Below, one piece after another: positions 26,071-38,200 of a stretch of DNA of 64,000 bases. A model generated the notes under the pieces. That model had not been told where the DNA came from and did no database searches. It saw only the letters and a program-made list of their open reading frames with translations. The translations under genes and the position numbers were made by a program. The first letter of the stretch is position 1. Every line of letters begins with the position of its first letter. Source of the DNA: Pachypanchax playfairii (lineage: Eukaryota > Chordata > Actinopteri > Cyprinodontiformes > Aplocheilidae); the NCBI GenBank assembly GCA_006937955.1, contig SSNP01000024.1:1394065-1458064 (forward strand), read 5' to 3'.

Positions 26071-26400
26071 AGTATTTCTACGTTCAAATCGCTGTGAATC
26101 AGTCGGAGACACAAAAATGCTTCTAAAAGACTTATTTTGACGTAGATAAAGCACTGAATAGGACACAAGCTCCTGCTCTGGTAGCTTACAGCTAACGGTA
26201 GTGCTAAAAAAAACCCAGAGATGCTAGAGGATGTTTCTTAAATCAAGGTCAAAATTGCATTTCTGAGTATTTCTGCATTCAAATCTCTGAATCAGAAGCA
26301 GAAGCAAAAATATGGTTTGAAAAGCGTGTGTTTGTGATGTAGAAAAACTACTGGGTGGGCCACAAGTTTCCTGCTCCAAGCTAGCTGTAAGCTAACGGTA
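26071..26400. repeat. Diverged tandem duplication, unit about 195 bp
   Basis: Segments 26071-26200 and 26266-26400 align from AGTATTTCT to GCTAACGGTA with many small differences; shared phrases include TTCAAATC, GAATCAG, CACAAG, TCCTGCTC and AGCTAACGGTA. They sit in a larger repeat-like segment (25945-26590) whose two sides both contain TTTAAAGACC. Confidence 0.6.
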
Positions 26401-27990
26401 AAGCAAGCATAAACAGAGAGCTCTCAGCAACAGGGAGGGGAGGCTCCGCCCACGGCACAGAAGCGAATTGCTACTGAGCTACTGTTGCTATGTAGAAACT
26501 ACTGCCTAGAAAATGGCACAGGTTTTGTGATTGCGGGCAAAAACACTCTAATTATAATTTAAAGACCACTGAGATGCTTTAAAAGAGCTCAAAAGATGAT
26601 CAGAGTGTCTTTAAATGTTTGTTTTGCGTATAATTAATGTGAATAATGTTGTGACTGTAAGATGAAACACTCATCCACCCGTATGTTACTGAGCTTCAGT
26701 AAATTAAGCACTTTATGTAGATGCTGTTTGTCACAGTTATTTGCTGTCACTGTGCATTTGGCTTCTTCCTAAAAGTAACTCCCTTCCGGCTGCATCTTTA
26801 TTTAAAACTCTCATTTAGACAGAATTACATTTTGTTTCCAAAGACAGAAGTAATTCATATTAGTTTACTTCAATGTGATAAAGCTTTCTGTATTCATTTG
26901 TTTTCTTTATCTGGGGAAAGAAGAACAGATTTCCAACGTAGAATCTTCCCCTCACCGGGGCCTGGTGCACACATCGGTACACTAACTGCATGTCAATAAT
27001 ATATTTGCTAATCAAATAGACTCACACTGTCCAAGTATTCTTTATGTGAAATTTTTGAGTGTAATGAAAAGAAAATGTGGGTTTATCACTTGTGAAATCA
27101 GTATTTTAACATTCAACAATACAATAACTGCACGTTTTTCTAACCTTTTATTAGTTTTTTATTAGTTTGAATTCAGAACAATTGCTCAGTTATGAGATAT
27201 TTGCTAACAGATACTCCAAATCAAGCTACATACATGTTTTAAGCCACATTAGAGAACTAGATCTTGAAAACAAAGTCCACAGTTAGTGGACACCTGCGCC
27301 AGGTATCTGCATTTTTTTGTACAAAGCCATTCCATGTGTAAAAAAAAAGGTTTTATAATGTATTTACCTGCACAGGTCCAGTAAAATAAAAGACATCATA
27401 CATATGTCTATTAGGTTTTATTTCTTTCTGAAAACTAAAAAATAAGACATTCAGACTCATATACAGTGGTCGATGGTTATATGCACTACCTCGGTGCCCA
27501 GCAGTTTTGTGCATATAAGCGTTGTGGGCAATTATCCGTCGGTGGTCATTTGGACTGTAAACATGGGTAGCAGTGTTCAGTATTGATAACAGATAATTGA
27601 AAATGATGTAATAACACAATTACAATATATTAGGAGAATAAAACTCTCAAACAGAGGGAGTTATATACTCGTAGAGAGGATCCACTATGACACAATAAGT
27701 AAACAGATGCACCAGATACGCGTGCGAGCATGGACGTGACTGTAACGGCACAGATTAAGTTACAGTTAGTAACAGAACAGAATGGTTTTCTATACCAGAT
27801 ATTAAGAATTCATGATCAGGCACTAAAAACTAGAACAAATGTTACATTTGACACTATTTCACACTCAAGAAGTCGGTGATTATTTTTCTGACTAGTCCTA
27901 CTGCTCCATTCAACCCATTTAAAAAAGAAATAAGAAAAAAAAAACTCTTTTACCTCATGCAAAATGTTTCCTCTGTGTGTGCTTACCCAG

Positions 27991-28117
27991 TGCTTTGTTG
28001 GATTCTGTCATTAAAGAACATGGTGCAGAATGACTCACTCTTCAGACACCTGATCGAACGAGTCAGGAACAACCTGCATGCGGGACTCGGTAGATCCTAC
28101 TGGGAGCCGTCTCTCAG
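27991..28117 (+). CDS. Unassigned candidate exon
   Basis: A strong acceptor (TTTCCTCTGTGTGTGCTTACCCAG is the tract, split here only for description: CTTACCCAG at 27982-27990) and a fair donor (CTCTCAG/gtagat) frame 127 bp. One frame stays open: LCWILSLKNMVQNDSLFRHL, then IERVRNNLHAGLGRSYWEPS. The composition is protein-like, with balanced charge, and not low complexity. No family is recognised and no partner exon was found within 49 kb, so it may be part of a long-intron gene or chance. Confidence 0.25.
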
Positions 28118-28848
28118 GTAGATTCTGTTTCTCACAGCACATTGTGTCCAACATTAGCTGCTAGCCCCATCACACCCCGTGTCTTCTCTTTTTTTGAGAA
28201 GACACGCTTTCTCTTGTTTCACACCTCTCTGACCCGTAGTCCTCAACGAGTGCATTAGCACAGATGAATAGCCATGCTTGTACAACCGCAATTAGGCCAG
28301 AAAATTTCATCAACTAATGTGTTTGGCAAGGTACTCACTGTGAACATGCACCGGCTTTCAACACAGGACTATGAGAGGGGGCACTGTATGATTCACACTG
28401 TAGTGCTTCTAGGCTGAAGAGCCTCTGCTTTTAATGGCGCTCAGTTTCTCTCTAGCAAGTAAGTGCGAATTGATGTCTTAGCAACAAGGGATTTCAAGCT
28501 GCTTTTGTGTATTTTTGATTCATTTTGAATACAGCTTTGGGCTTTCAGGTTGTTGAGAGTTTTTTCTTTTTTCTCTGGGTTTGGAGGAATAGTATCTGAC
28601 ACCACATGACGGCTTTCTGCATTGAAAATGGCTCCAGCTACAAAATGAAATACCAAAATCTGGAAACGCATGAACAATTTCTATCATTTAAATAGTTAAT
28701 TATATTGGTTATCCATTCAAACAGGTGCATGTTCCAAATCTTTTCTTTGTGGGAAGCATGACACCATGAGAGAGAAAGTGAAACAGTAGCGTTGTGTAGT
28801 GGTACAGTTACTCTGTATTTGTGTGTTCACTGGGCTATGACTCACCAG

Positions 28849-28906
28849 GCCTGGTAATTAAGTGCAATCTAATTAAATTTGAATATGTTTGCATTTGTGA
28901 GCGGGG
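28849..28906. promoter_or_regulatory. Homeodomain/POU motif cluster (candidate enhancer)
   Basis: GGTAATTAAG, CTAATTAAAT and TTTGCATTTG (octamer-like) lie within 58 bp of non-repetitive sequence. Motif density is the only evidence. Confidence 0.25.
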
Positions 28907-29744
28907 ATGAACTCCTTTTATTGATTTCCTTGTTAGTCATGTCTGATATTTGCGTGTACCGTGTTTTGTTCTTGTACAAAAGAAAAAGCGCTGAGCCCAT
29001 TGAGCTGTGATGTAAAATACTGAACACAAGTTTGTGCAGAAGAGGCGTAAAATTCTAACCGCGAAAGAGGAGAGTGATGACTAATGCTGCGTTCCGTTTA
29101 ACTCAGAAGTCAGAACTCTGATCCAAGAATGAAATCACATCCAACTTAACTGTGGTTTGGATGCAGGTGAGAAAAAACCTGTGGGATATGCTATCAGTAT
29201 CTTGACTAACAACTATTAACCTCTGACTTTCTGAGTTGGAAATCCAACTTCAGGGGTTGTTCAAGTTGTTCCAACTGCAGAGTACAAGTGGAACATACCG
29301 GTAGTCAGCTGTTACCTTATGTCCTGCACTTCCTACTGCAACAAAGCCAAACCTGCTGTTGAAATTCTCTTGGTATCTGATATCTTATAGTCCTCAAAAA
29401 GTATCATATCAAAAGCTACAGAAACTACTTTAGACAGTAATTACTAAGGACAGCAGGTCATCCCATACCATGAATCAGCATGTTAATGGTAGATTGGCAC
29501 TGGATGGTGAGTGAATAGGTCTAGCTGGCTGGATGATTCTGTAACAAAGACTCAAGGCTCACAGTAATTGGAAATGATGGGGTTGATGCTGCAACAGGAA
29601 GGGTCAGCTGTTCACACACACATGCACGAGCACACACACACAGAGATATGGCACACATTTTTTCTACAGTCTTTCCTTCAGCAGTGCATTCTGCTTTCCT
29701 AGAAAAATCTTTTTGTCTATGTCTTTTCAAACACACACACACGC

Positions 29745-29850
29745 AGCCTGGTTGTAATTAGCTGCACAGGGTAATGGTCACATAATGCCTCTAATTGGAC
29801 TGGCAGGCACCATTACCCAGGGCTAATCACCATCCCCTGGGTGACGAGGT
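29745..29850. promoter_or_regulatory. Inverted GGGTAATGGT/ACCATTACCC pair with homeodomain cores
   Basis: A perfect 10-bp inverted pair at 29769-29778 and 29809-29818 encloses CTAATTGG. GTAATTAGC lies just upstream and GGCTAATCAC just downstream. The stretch is balanced in base composition and not repeat-like, as conserved non-coding elements often are. Confidence 0.3.
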
Positions 29851-32800
29851 GTCCTAAACCTCTGACCAATAGCTGCTAGCAGGATCTGTATCACATATCC
29901 GGAGCTCAGTGAGCCCAAATGCACCAATTAACCAAACCTGACCAACTCACTCACTTTTACTGTACAGAATTTGGCAAACTCTGACTTATCGTGGGTAAGT
30001 ATTTTTTATATATGAAACTTTGTGACATCCTATTTCCAAAGGTTACTTTTACCTTAATATTTCATGTCTTCTTGGTTTTTTAATTAAAAGTTACACAATT
30101 TGGTAAAAAATCAGTTTCAACATTTGGTATGTTGTTTGTTTGATTAGAAATAATTTAATTTTTAGGTCTATGGGATTTTCAAATCATTACATTCAACTTT
30201 TTTTTACATTTTACACAGTGTCACAACTTTGTTGGAATAGGGGTTGTTCAAACACGATCTATGCTGTATCAGGTGCTATGGATGGAGACTCTCTGATGTA
30301 ACAATTCAACCAATTATTATAAACGCAGTGAGCCTGCCATTGTTTGATACAAGCTGGTGGGGATATCCTCATATAGAGGATCTGGGTGAAGCACGGTCCC
30401 CGGATGTGGTTCAGTGATCAGATGTTTATAACAAGTTGCTGCTGTGACCAGAGACTATAACAGCTTCATGATGATGGAACAGGTCCAGCAGGTCGGGGTG
30501 AGCATGGCAGGGTCATTCATTTTGAAAGAGATGCTGGAAAGAAGAACAGTGGTACAGAATTTAATGTATCAATCAGACTTATTGGTTGTCTAAGGTCAGA
30601 TTACTTCAAGTTTTTCTTTGCTAGTGAACTAGCAACTAAGGTTTTGGTTGAAATGAGCCCATAAAAGATCCTTCTTTGGTGAGGCGGATAGCATTCCACC
30701 ACTTCACCCCATCCTCTGATAACAAAAAAAAAAAAAAAAGAAATGGACACTCTTACACGTTATTTTGAGCGTGCAATCCACACAGAGAAGGTGAGGAGCC
30801 AATTAAATTCACCATCACTTACCAGAGCTTTCACCTGTTTGTAGTTTTGGTGTTTCTCAGCTCAGCAGGATCAGTTTCTTCATCTTTCCCTCTGAAAGAA
30901 ACGAGTTTGGCCCAGCGGAGCTCTGAGTCCAGCCAACCTGCGAGAGGAGCCGTTTTTTAAATGGGAAGGAGAAGTTAGCAACCTGAACAGGAACAGAGAG
31001 CTTTATTTAGCTTTCCGCATCAGGAGGCTTTCATTTTCATGCCCATTAAACATGACCTGAGTTTAATTGCATTTGCAAGCTTTTCGACCAGACTTCATTT
31101 CACATTAGGGGTTATTTGGAGCTCTTTTCTACAAATTCTTGATTTATCTTTGGCTTTCTGCAGAAAGTGGGAACAATTCTGTATTTCTTCTTTCATTTAC
31201 ATGATTTGCATAAAATATATTTATATAGAAGTGTTAATTAATAATAGGCTATGAAGTCCATGTTCAGGATCCCCATACTTTATTGTTGAAGTGATAAATC
31301 TAATTTTAAAGGTTTTTTGGAGAAGTTTCTTGGCAATGCGTAACATGTAGAGCCCTCGCGGTGGCGTGGGAACAGTTGACAGATTGTTTGTGAAGTAACT
31401 AGGCTAATGTAACTGTGTTAGAACGACACAGGGATTCCTAGAGCTTATTATGTTGGAGAAACACTGTTTCACCTGAAAAAGCAGCTGCTGTGTTCAAAGT
31501 TGGAGGAAATAATTACACATTAATGAGCTGTAACTTTAACCTGCAGGGTGAACAACAGCAGAGACATTTTATCACACAGTAAATGGATAAATAACTGAGT
31601 CTGCTCTTTATGGTTTACCGTATTACTGAAGTTGTGACATGTTCAGGGCCTTAATCTCACTGGACTGTGACAAGGTGCAAATGGCTTTCATGAGGATCTT
31701 TGCAAAATGTCTCAATTCCCAATTCCCTCATGAGTCGCAGGGACTCTGTGTTATGTTCCTGGGATTTTAAACAAGTTGAATTTGTGAGACAAATTATCTT
31801 TCAAGATATTTTTAACCTCCCTGTAGCTTGTCTCAGAATTATTTATGGGATTGAAACAAAAATAAATTAAAAAAAAGAAAATAACCTGCAACCATTCAAA
31901 CACAAATGTTGTAAATCAGCAGGATTTTAACTGAAAATTAATGTATTTTCTCAGTGTTATTCCTCCAACCAGCCAGTGATCAGAGTTCAGTGAGGTGTTC
32001 AGGCATTACGGGCACGTTAAGCTCTGGACCTGGGTGTTCATTGTCCTGCATGCTGTGAGACTGACCTCCAGTGAAATACGACCACAATCCGTAAAAACGA
32101 CCCTATGTTCCATATGTGACCCCTATTGGCAACCCTAACCTTAATCCTTGTGTCTACTAATGTCCTCAAACGATAAAATATTCTGCCTTACAGTATGTCC
32201 ATGGATATCTTTACATTTTAAAATAAATCTTTATATCATAATGAGGCATATTGCTGCACAATTTGTGTTTTCATCGGCTGAACTGAGACAAATCACATGC
32301 ATGCATATTTGGCAGCTCCTCTGCGAAAGGACATGCATGTGCTGTTGGTAGGTATTCTCTGCTGGACCTCAGAAAACGCAACACTCCAACACACTTGATT
32401 CAGATTATTTCATTTTTTCCGCAGAGGGACTTCTGAAACCTGCAAGTTTAGAGGCCCTCAACATCTGGAGTTTGACACATGCTTTAACAAAAGAATTTAA
32501 AATGTGCATTTGTTTGTATAATGACCTTCTATTGACTAAACAGTGTAAAAATGCTCCTTTTTATGAAAGCCAAGTTCTGAGATGACAAAGAAATGATGCT
32601 GAGAAATATTCTTATACATACAGGTGACATTGCCTCCAACGCTTTTACCCCCGACTTTCATTTCATGGAATATTATCCTGAGTTTTTTTCTGTAAACAAA
32701 TGACAAGAAACCATAAAAACCTAAAAATATTAAGGATAGTAACAAATAAAGACCTGCCCCCCTTCAGCTGAGACATTTTCTGGACTGACACTTGCAGATG

Positions 32801-34060
32801 ACTGGTGAGGATTCAGTGTTTTCACACAGCAAAGAGCCTATTTAAATACTTTCTTTAATCATAAAACTTGCTTTATTCCTTGTTTTTTAAGACTCCCGAA
32901 ATCCCTCAATTTAAACAAGGTATTAAAAAAACGTTGGACGAAAGACAACTGTTGATTCCTTGAGTTTTGCAAAGCTGTTGATAAGGAAAAAGAGCCTGAA
33001 CATCTAGCTTCTGTTTGAGGGAATCACTTCATTTTGTTCTAACCAGCCTTGCAGACCTTTTACATGCGCAACAAAGCCGTACATCAGTGTTGGCAGCGTT
33101 TGCTTGTATTCAGTCTGTCGGAGTGATGGCGAGTAGCAAGCTGTGAAGACAGGAAGTGAGCAGTTGATGGAGATTTGAAGCTCTTTTAAGGGAATACATT
33201 GGATAAACTAAAGAAGCCGGCGTTTGATTTAATACATTTCTGAATGTAGAGTTCAATAAGAGATTCAGTTCAGTAATAAGACGTAATCGCTCTCTGCTGT
33301 GTGTTTGTTGAGGATCTTTTAAAGGAAATTTAAAGCCAAAGTTTGTACCTTTGTAATGAAACATACAGGTGAGATGTCACCTAAGAATGAAATAAAGTCA
33401 CGCTGAAACTTCACCAAACTAACGTCCTCATGACAGGATGAAGGTCGTCTTAAGGTGGGGGAAGCAGGGGTCAAACCATCAACCCTCCAGCTGGCAGTCA
33501 TCTGCGCTCCTCCCTTCAATCTTATCTTCCATATCCCACTACCTCTTTACTCTAATTTCCACTTTCCCTCCTGAAAGCAGCTGAGTCTGGAGCATTAACA
33601 GGTTTTGTCAGTATATTGAAAACACGTTGGCCAGCATGAGAACACGAACCCTAAGTGCAGCCGTTTGCAATGAAAACCCTGTTATCTGAACCTGTATCTG
33701 CTCAGATGTTGCAGTGAAAGGCATTATGGTTATCTGTAAGGAAGACTATTTATATTTTAAGTAATTTTTTCTGACTGGACATCAGATAAGATGTTGGTTA
33801 AGAACCGTTGGGTTGAGCAACAAAGAGTTTCCAGCAGAAAAATGACAAACTTCTGTTTTTAAATTGAATTTTAGTTGGTATTTTTTAAACTCTTTTCATG
33901 AGCACATTAAGTGTACCAGTAGTTGGCATTATAGTGACCTGTTGATTTTAAACTTAACATTAATATAAATTTACATTCCGGAAGATCAAAATTAAAAATT
34001 ATTTGGCATTTATTTCAGCATTTTCTAGCTAATCATTCCACATGGAGGTACAAAATCGCT
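29850..34060. other. No gene recognised (AT-rich non-coding DNA)
   Basis: Chance open frames only. A-rich run at 30724-30739. The phrase at 32070-32140 (ACGACC, CCTATTGGCAACCCTAACC) resembles the repeat-like text near 2640-2790. Confidence 0.3.
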
Positions 34061-34074
34061 ACAGTTCAATATGG

Positions 34075-34200
34075 GCGACCTGTCCAGGTGTAACCCCGCC
34101 TCTCACCTTATGACTGCTGGAGAAAGACACCATCATGACCCTGAACAGGAACAACAAGGTAAAGAGAATAAATGACTGACTGACAAAATAGAGAATAAAT
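34075..34200 (+). repeat. Teleost LINE 3'-tail fragment
   Basis: GGGCGACCTGTCCAGGTGTA, CCCCGCCTCTC, then CCCTGAACAGGA and a tail AATAAATGACTGACTGAC match the ordered phrases of a very common fish LINE/SINE 3' end, whose tail consists of short tandem repeats. Confidence 0.65.
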
Positions 34201-34439
34201 ATTTAAATTAAATAAATCTGTTGAATGTAATTAGAAATCAACTCTCAATTCCCACAATGGTTTTGTCTATTAATTGTAAAAGCAACTAATTATGATGACA
34301 ATTTTTATTAAAATATCTGCTGTTTTTCTGTGTAATTTTTTTTCTGAGCCAAAAATGTTTAAGATCTGATTCACACAGCAAGTCAAGGCGAATCAATCCA
34401 TGAAGAAGTTTCATGTGGAATCTGTGTTTCAAACAACAA

Positions 34440-34562
34440 CAACAGTCCGCCTCCTTATATTTTTTCCTTCTCTTTGAATTCTTGCTTGTATGTTCTCTCA
34501 ATGTAAGTCGCTTTGGATAAAAGCGTCTGCTAAATGACAGTAGTAGTAGTAGTAGTAGTAGT
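34440..34562 (+). repeat. SINE-type tail with AGT microsatellite
   Basis: TCGCTTTGGATAAAAGCGTC followed by TGCTAAATGAC (34507-34537) is a widespread fish repeat motif. It runs directly into an (AGT)n array at 34539-34561, as expected when the microsatellite grows from the element tail. Confidence 0.75.
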
Positions 34563-35111
34563 TTCCCCAAAAATGTAGCTGCCTCTATATTCTGTTGTAG
34601 CTCTAAATTTACAGACTCATGACATAAATCAGTCAGGTTATCTTAAAGGGAGCCACCATGTTCTGAAAGAACCATTTGGGCCAAGCAGTTCTCTTAACCA
34701 CATCTACATAAGCCCTGCCCACTGACTCTAACTAAGAAAACTGACATAAACATAGTCAGGACACAATGCAGGAAGAAAGTCTAGATAATTATTACACTGT
34801 ATGTTTTAGGTAATTGATATATTACTCCAGGATAAATACAAAACTTATGGACATATGTTTTTATACACTGGCACCTTTTGCACTCCATACTACGCATCAG
34901 TAGCTGAAAATATCAACTATTTGCTGTAAGAGAGGTATCGTTCTGTCTCCAGTTCCCCCTGGATGTGTCTCCTCACAGTGGGAAATGCCTAATATTTCAG
35001 ATGCTTTTGTTATAGCCCTGTTCACACTACTCTGGATTTTAAAATCTCTATTTTTGGTGTCTCCATGTGGACATCAGATACTGTCCAGCACAGGGTCTCC
35101 ATATCCAGGCT

Positions 35112-35284
35112 TTAAGGGCCACTATCCTATATGTTTAGATGTTTCCCTGTTTCAACACACCTGATTAAGATCCTCAACATGTCCGCAGCATCTACAGAAG
35201 CCTGTTAGTGACCCGTTTATCTGAATCAGGTGTGTTTAAGCAGGGAAACATCTACAACATGCAGGATAATGGCCCTCGGGACCT
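35112..35284. mobile_element. Small foldback MITE
   Basis: Left arm from 35116 (GGGCCACTATCCT, TTTAGATGTTTCCCTG, ACACACCTGATT) and right arm to 35275 (AATCAGGTGTGTTTAAG, CAGGGAAACATCTA, AGGATAATGGCCC) are inverted copies of about 55 bp around a spacer of about 50 bp. No coding content. Confidence 0.8.
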
Positions 35285-35289
35285 TGAAA

Positions 35290-38200
35290 CATCCTATTAG
35301 ATTATGCTCACTATTTCTTTGTGCCTTAGAAACAATGAAAACAAACAAACTGTTTTTACAGATTTTTCTTGTTCCCAAGAAAAATTTGTTCCCAAATAAT
35401 CTCTAATGTGTTGAAACAGTTCAAAATAAAAAAAAAAATTGTAATTGAGATCAAAGGAAAGCACAAGATTTTAGAGACTGTAAATCTAAAACTGTGCGAA
35501 GGATCTCGTCACCTGGTGTTACAGTGTAGGTATTTCAGTGGTATGATAGTACATATTGTTTTTTGTTATAAATGAAAAATATTTTTATCAGTATAAAGTG
35601 TAAAATAGAACTAAATGTTGTATACTCGGCTTCCCCGTAGTGAGATAAAGGACTTCAGAGGTAACTGCTAACAAAAAGATTAACAGGTAAGTCACCTCTA
35701 TTTTTTTATTGTGTCACTCTGTTTTAAAATGTCCTTCATCTTTTCAGGCTTTCTTCTCTCTCTTTTTTTTTTTTTGTTCTCTGGTCAATTTCTTCCCAGT
35801 GTGCAGCGTTCACACACTTTCCTCCTCTTTGGTCTGTGTGACCTTTCGCTCTCCCTCTTTCTTAAGCTTCATCGCTCTGGCTTCATTCAGCTGCCAGTTC
35901 ACGGTGTGTCCACAGCATGACATTCAGGCACAATTGAGTTGTGGCAGTTATAGATTGTGACTGCAGCATTTCAGAGTGACACGTTTGTCAGATAGCAGAG
36001 TAATGTGTTTGCAGACATTTGACAGCAATAACACTTTTTATTTAACCATTTATACGTCCATTAGGGTAATAAAAGGGTTAATATTACAAGTCATTTCTGA
36101 TTCAAAAAATAGGCTTTTATTGGCTGGTAAATTTAGTAAAAACTGCATATGAGAAGTTAAATGACTCAAAAATATTATATTTTTATTAATAATTTACTCG
36201 TGTTCCGATGGATGTAAAATATTCTCCCAAAAGTTTCAACTTTTCTAAGAATTAAGGTCAACTTCAGGAGAGATTTTTAAAAAGTATTAAAATTTCATCA
36301 GCTTTTTTTTTTATTAAAATTTTAACTGTATTTAACTAAATATTGATGGGACATGGGTTCATGCTTTTATTTCCTGCTTGTCAGACAGCTACAGTAATCA
36401 GATTAAAACTAGTTTCTGCACAAAAGTAAGAAATTTTAAATGACAGTGTTGTTGCATATTTAAATTCAGATGAACACAAGACCACTTTTCTTAAACTCCC
36501 TTAAAGTTAAGATTATCACAAGGCGGTAATCCAAGTAAATTTATGTGAAAATAAACTATAATTAAGTCGAGCAGCAGCAAATGAAGTAGAAATATCTTCC
36601 ATTCATGAGCAGGACTTCTTAAACTTACATCACGCTTTTGTTGGTGAATTGATGAAAATAGGGATTTGATATTAAAAGCATATTTGTGTTTAAAAAATAA
36701 AAAACATTTTTATTATCAGTCAGTTGGATTTACAGTATGTCCCCTTAAAACAGCATTTTAAAGGCTGGCTGCCCCACTGACCCCAATCTCTGCGAAGTGG
36801 AGCAGTGGGTAGCCTGTTACCTCAGTGAGAATGTCCCGGGTTCGAAACCTTGTATTCAGTCTATATGGTTTTATTTAAATGATATCAAATATATTAAATC
36901 TTTGTAAAGATCAAGAAGGTTTCAGTGTAAGGAAGGTTGATCCGACTGAGAGGTTCAAATGTTGAAAAGACGTGAAGTTAAATTGAATAAAGAGGAACAG
37001 AGGATGACGATGGGTAAAGTTCTAGAGCCGGAGGGCGTTCAGGAAAAGCTCTGGAGACACAGGATGTTCTGGTAAATTCAGTAATAATTTTCAAAAGCAT
37101 TAGGAGTTTGGAAAAATAAAATAAACAAGATTTAGTCCAGAATTGGTGAAATTAAAATATATAATTACTGTGTAAAACTTTAACACTAAAAACACAAAAA
37201 AAGTTTGTGGAGCAGCTTAAACGCAGGTTTTGTTTTGTACAGTCTGAGCTCAGAGAATAATTTCCACTGCAGTAAAGCTGATGGATTGACTCAAGGAACC
37301 TTATTTTACCCTATAAATTTTTTATTCTTAGATCCCCCCAACTATTAGCTGCTTCCTTTGTTCCTCCCCTCTGCCTCCTCACACGTTTTCTCCTCACTCA
37401 ACCTGCTGGGATCACATTTAGATCTGACTTTGTTCTGTTAAATCTTTTTTTATCAAATGACTGAGAATAAAACTGCTCTAATCCCAGTCAGTATCTGGGT
37501 CCATAGCATAAACCTCTGACGGGCCTGGAACAGTTTTTCAGCCATATTCATGATCCTCCCAGTTAATGTGAAGAAAACTGGGACAAATTAAATAAAAACC
37601 TCATTTCTTTTTATCTTCTAAATTTACGCGGCAGATCTATTTATTACGAACTGTGTTTCTAAAAGGCGTCAAGCTCAGCAGTTTAGTTGGGACCAGACAA
37701 GAAATTGGGTGTTCATGAAAAAGTTTCACATGCAGATTTCTGTTTGCTTGACTATGAAAAAATACAGGACCTGTGATGGGTTTGAAGTCTGTAGGGGGGG
37801 TGAAAATAGACCACATACCTTCTGGATACATGTTGTCATCTTTCTCCCTGCTTGTTGTTGTGTGTACTGATGAAATCACGTGTGATTTCGTAATTCTCCT
37901 GTGATTTTTGTGGGACCGGCTTTTGTCCTGGACTGGCTGGATAGAACGCATTCATGAGAGAAACACATCTGAAACGCACCCAATGGGAAGGAACGTGAGG
38001 CTGATTTTGTGAGAAAAACGAACGTTGAAGGTTTCATATTACAGGTTAATTCTTCAGAAATAACCACAAAGTCATGAAATTTGTGTGAAATTGCCTCTTT
38101 AAACTAAAAGTAGTTTGTAAGCGCTGGAGACAGACTCAGTCTTTCTTTCAGATCATTGATTTTCTTTTGCTTTAAGTCTTTGGGTGTGTAGTTTAAGTTC

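Noticed and set aside
36790..36850. tRNA gene
   Set aside because: B-box-like sequence is present, but there is no matching acceptor stem or anticodon arm; it fits a SINE scrap.
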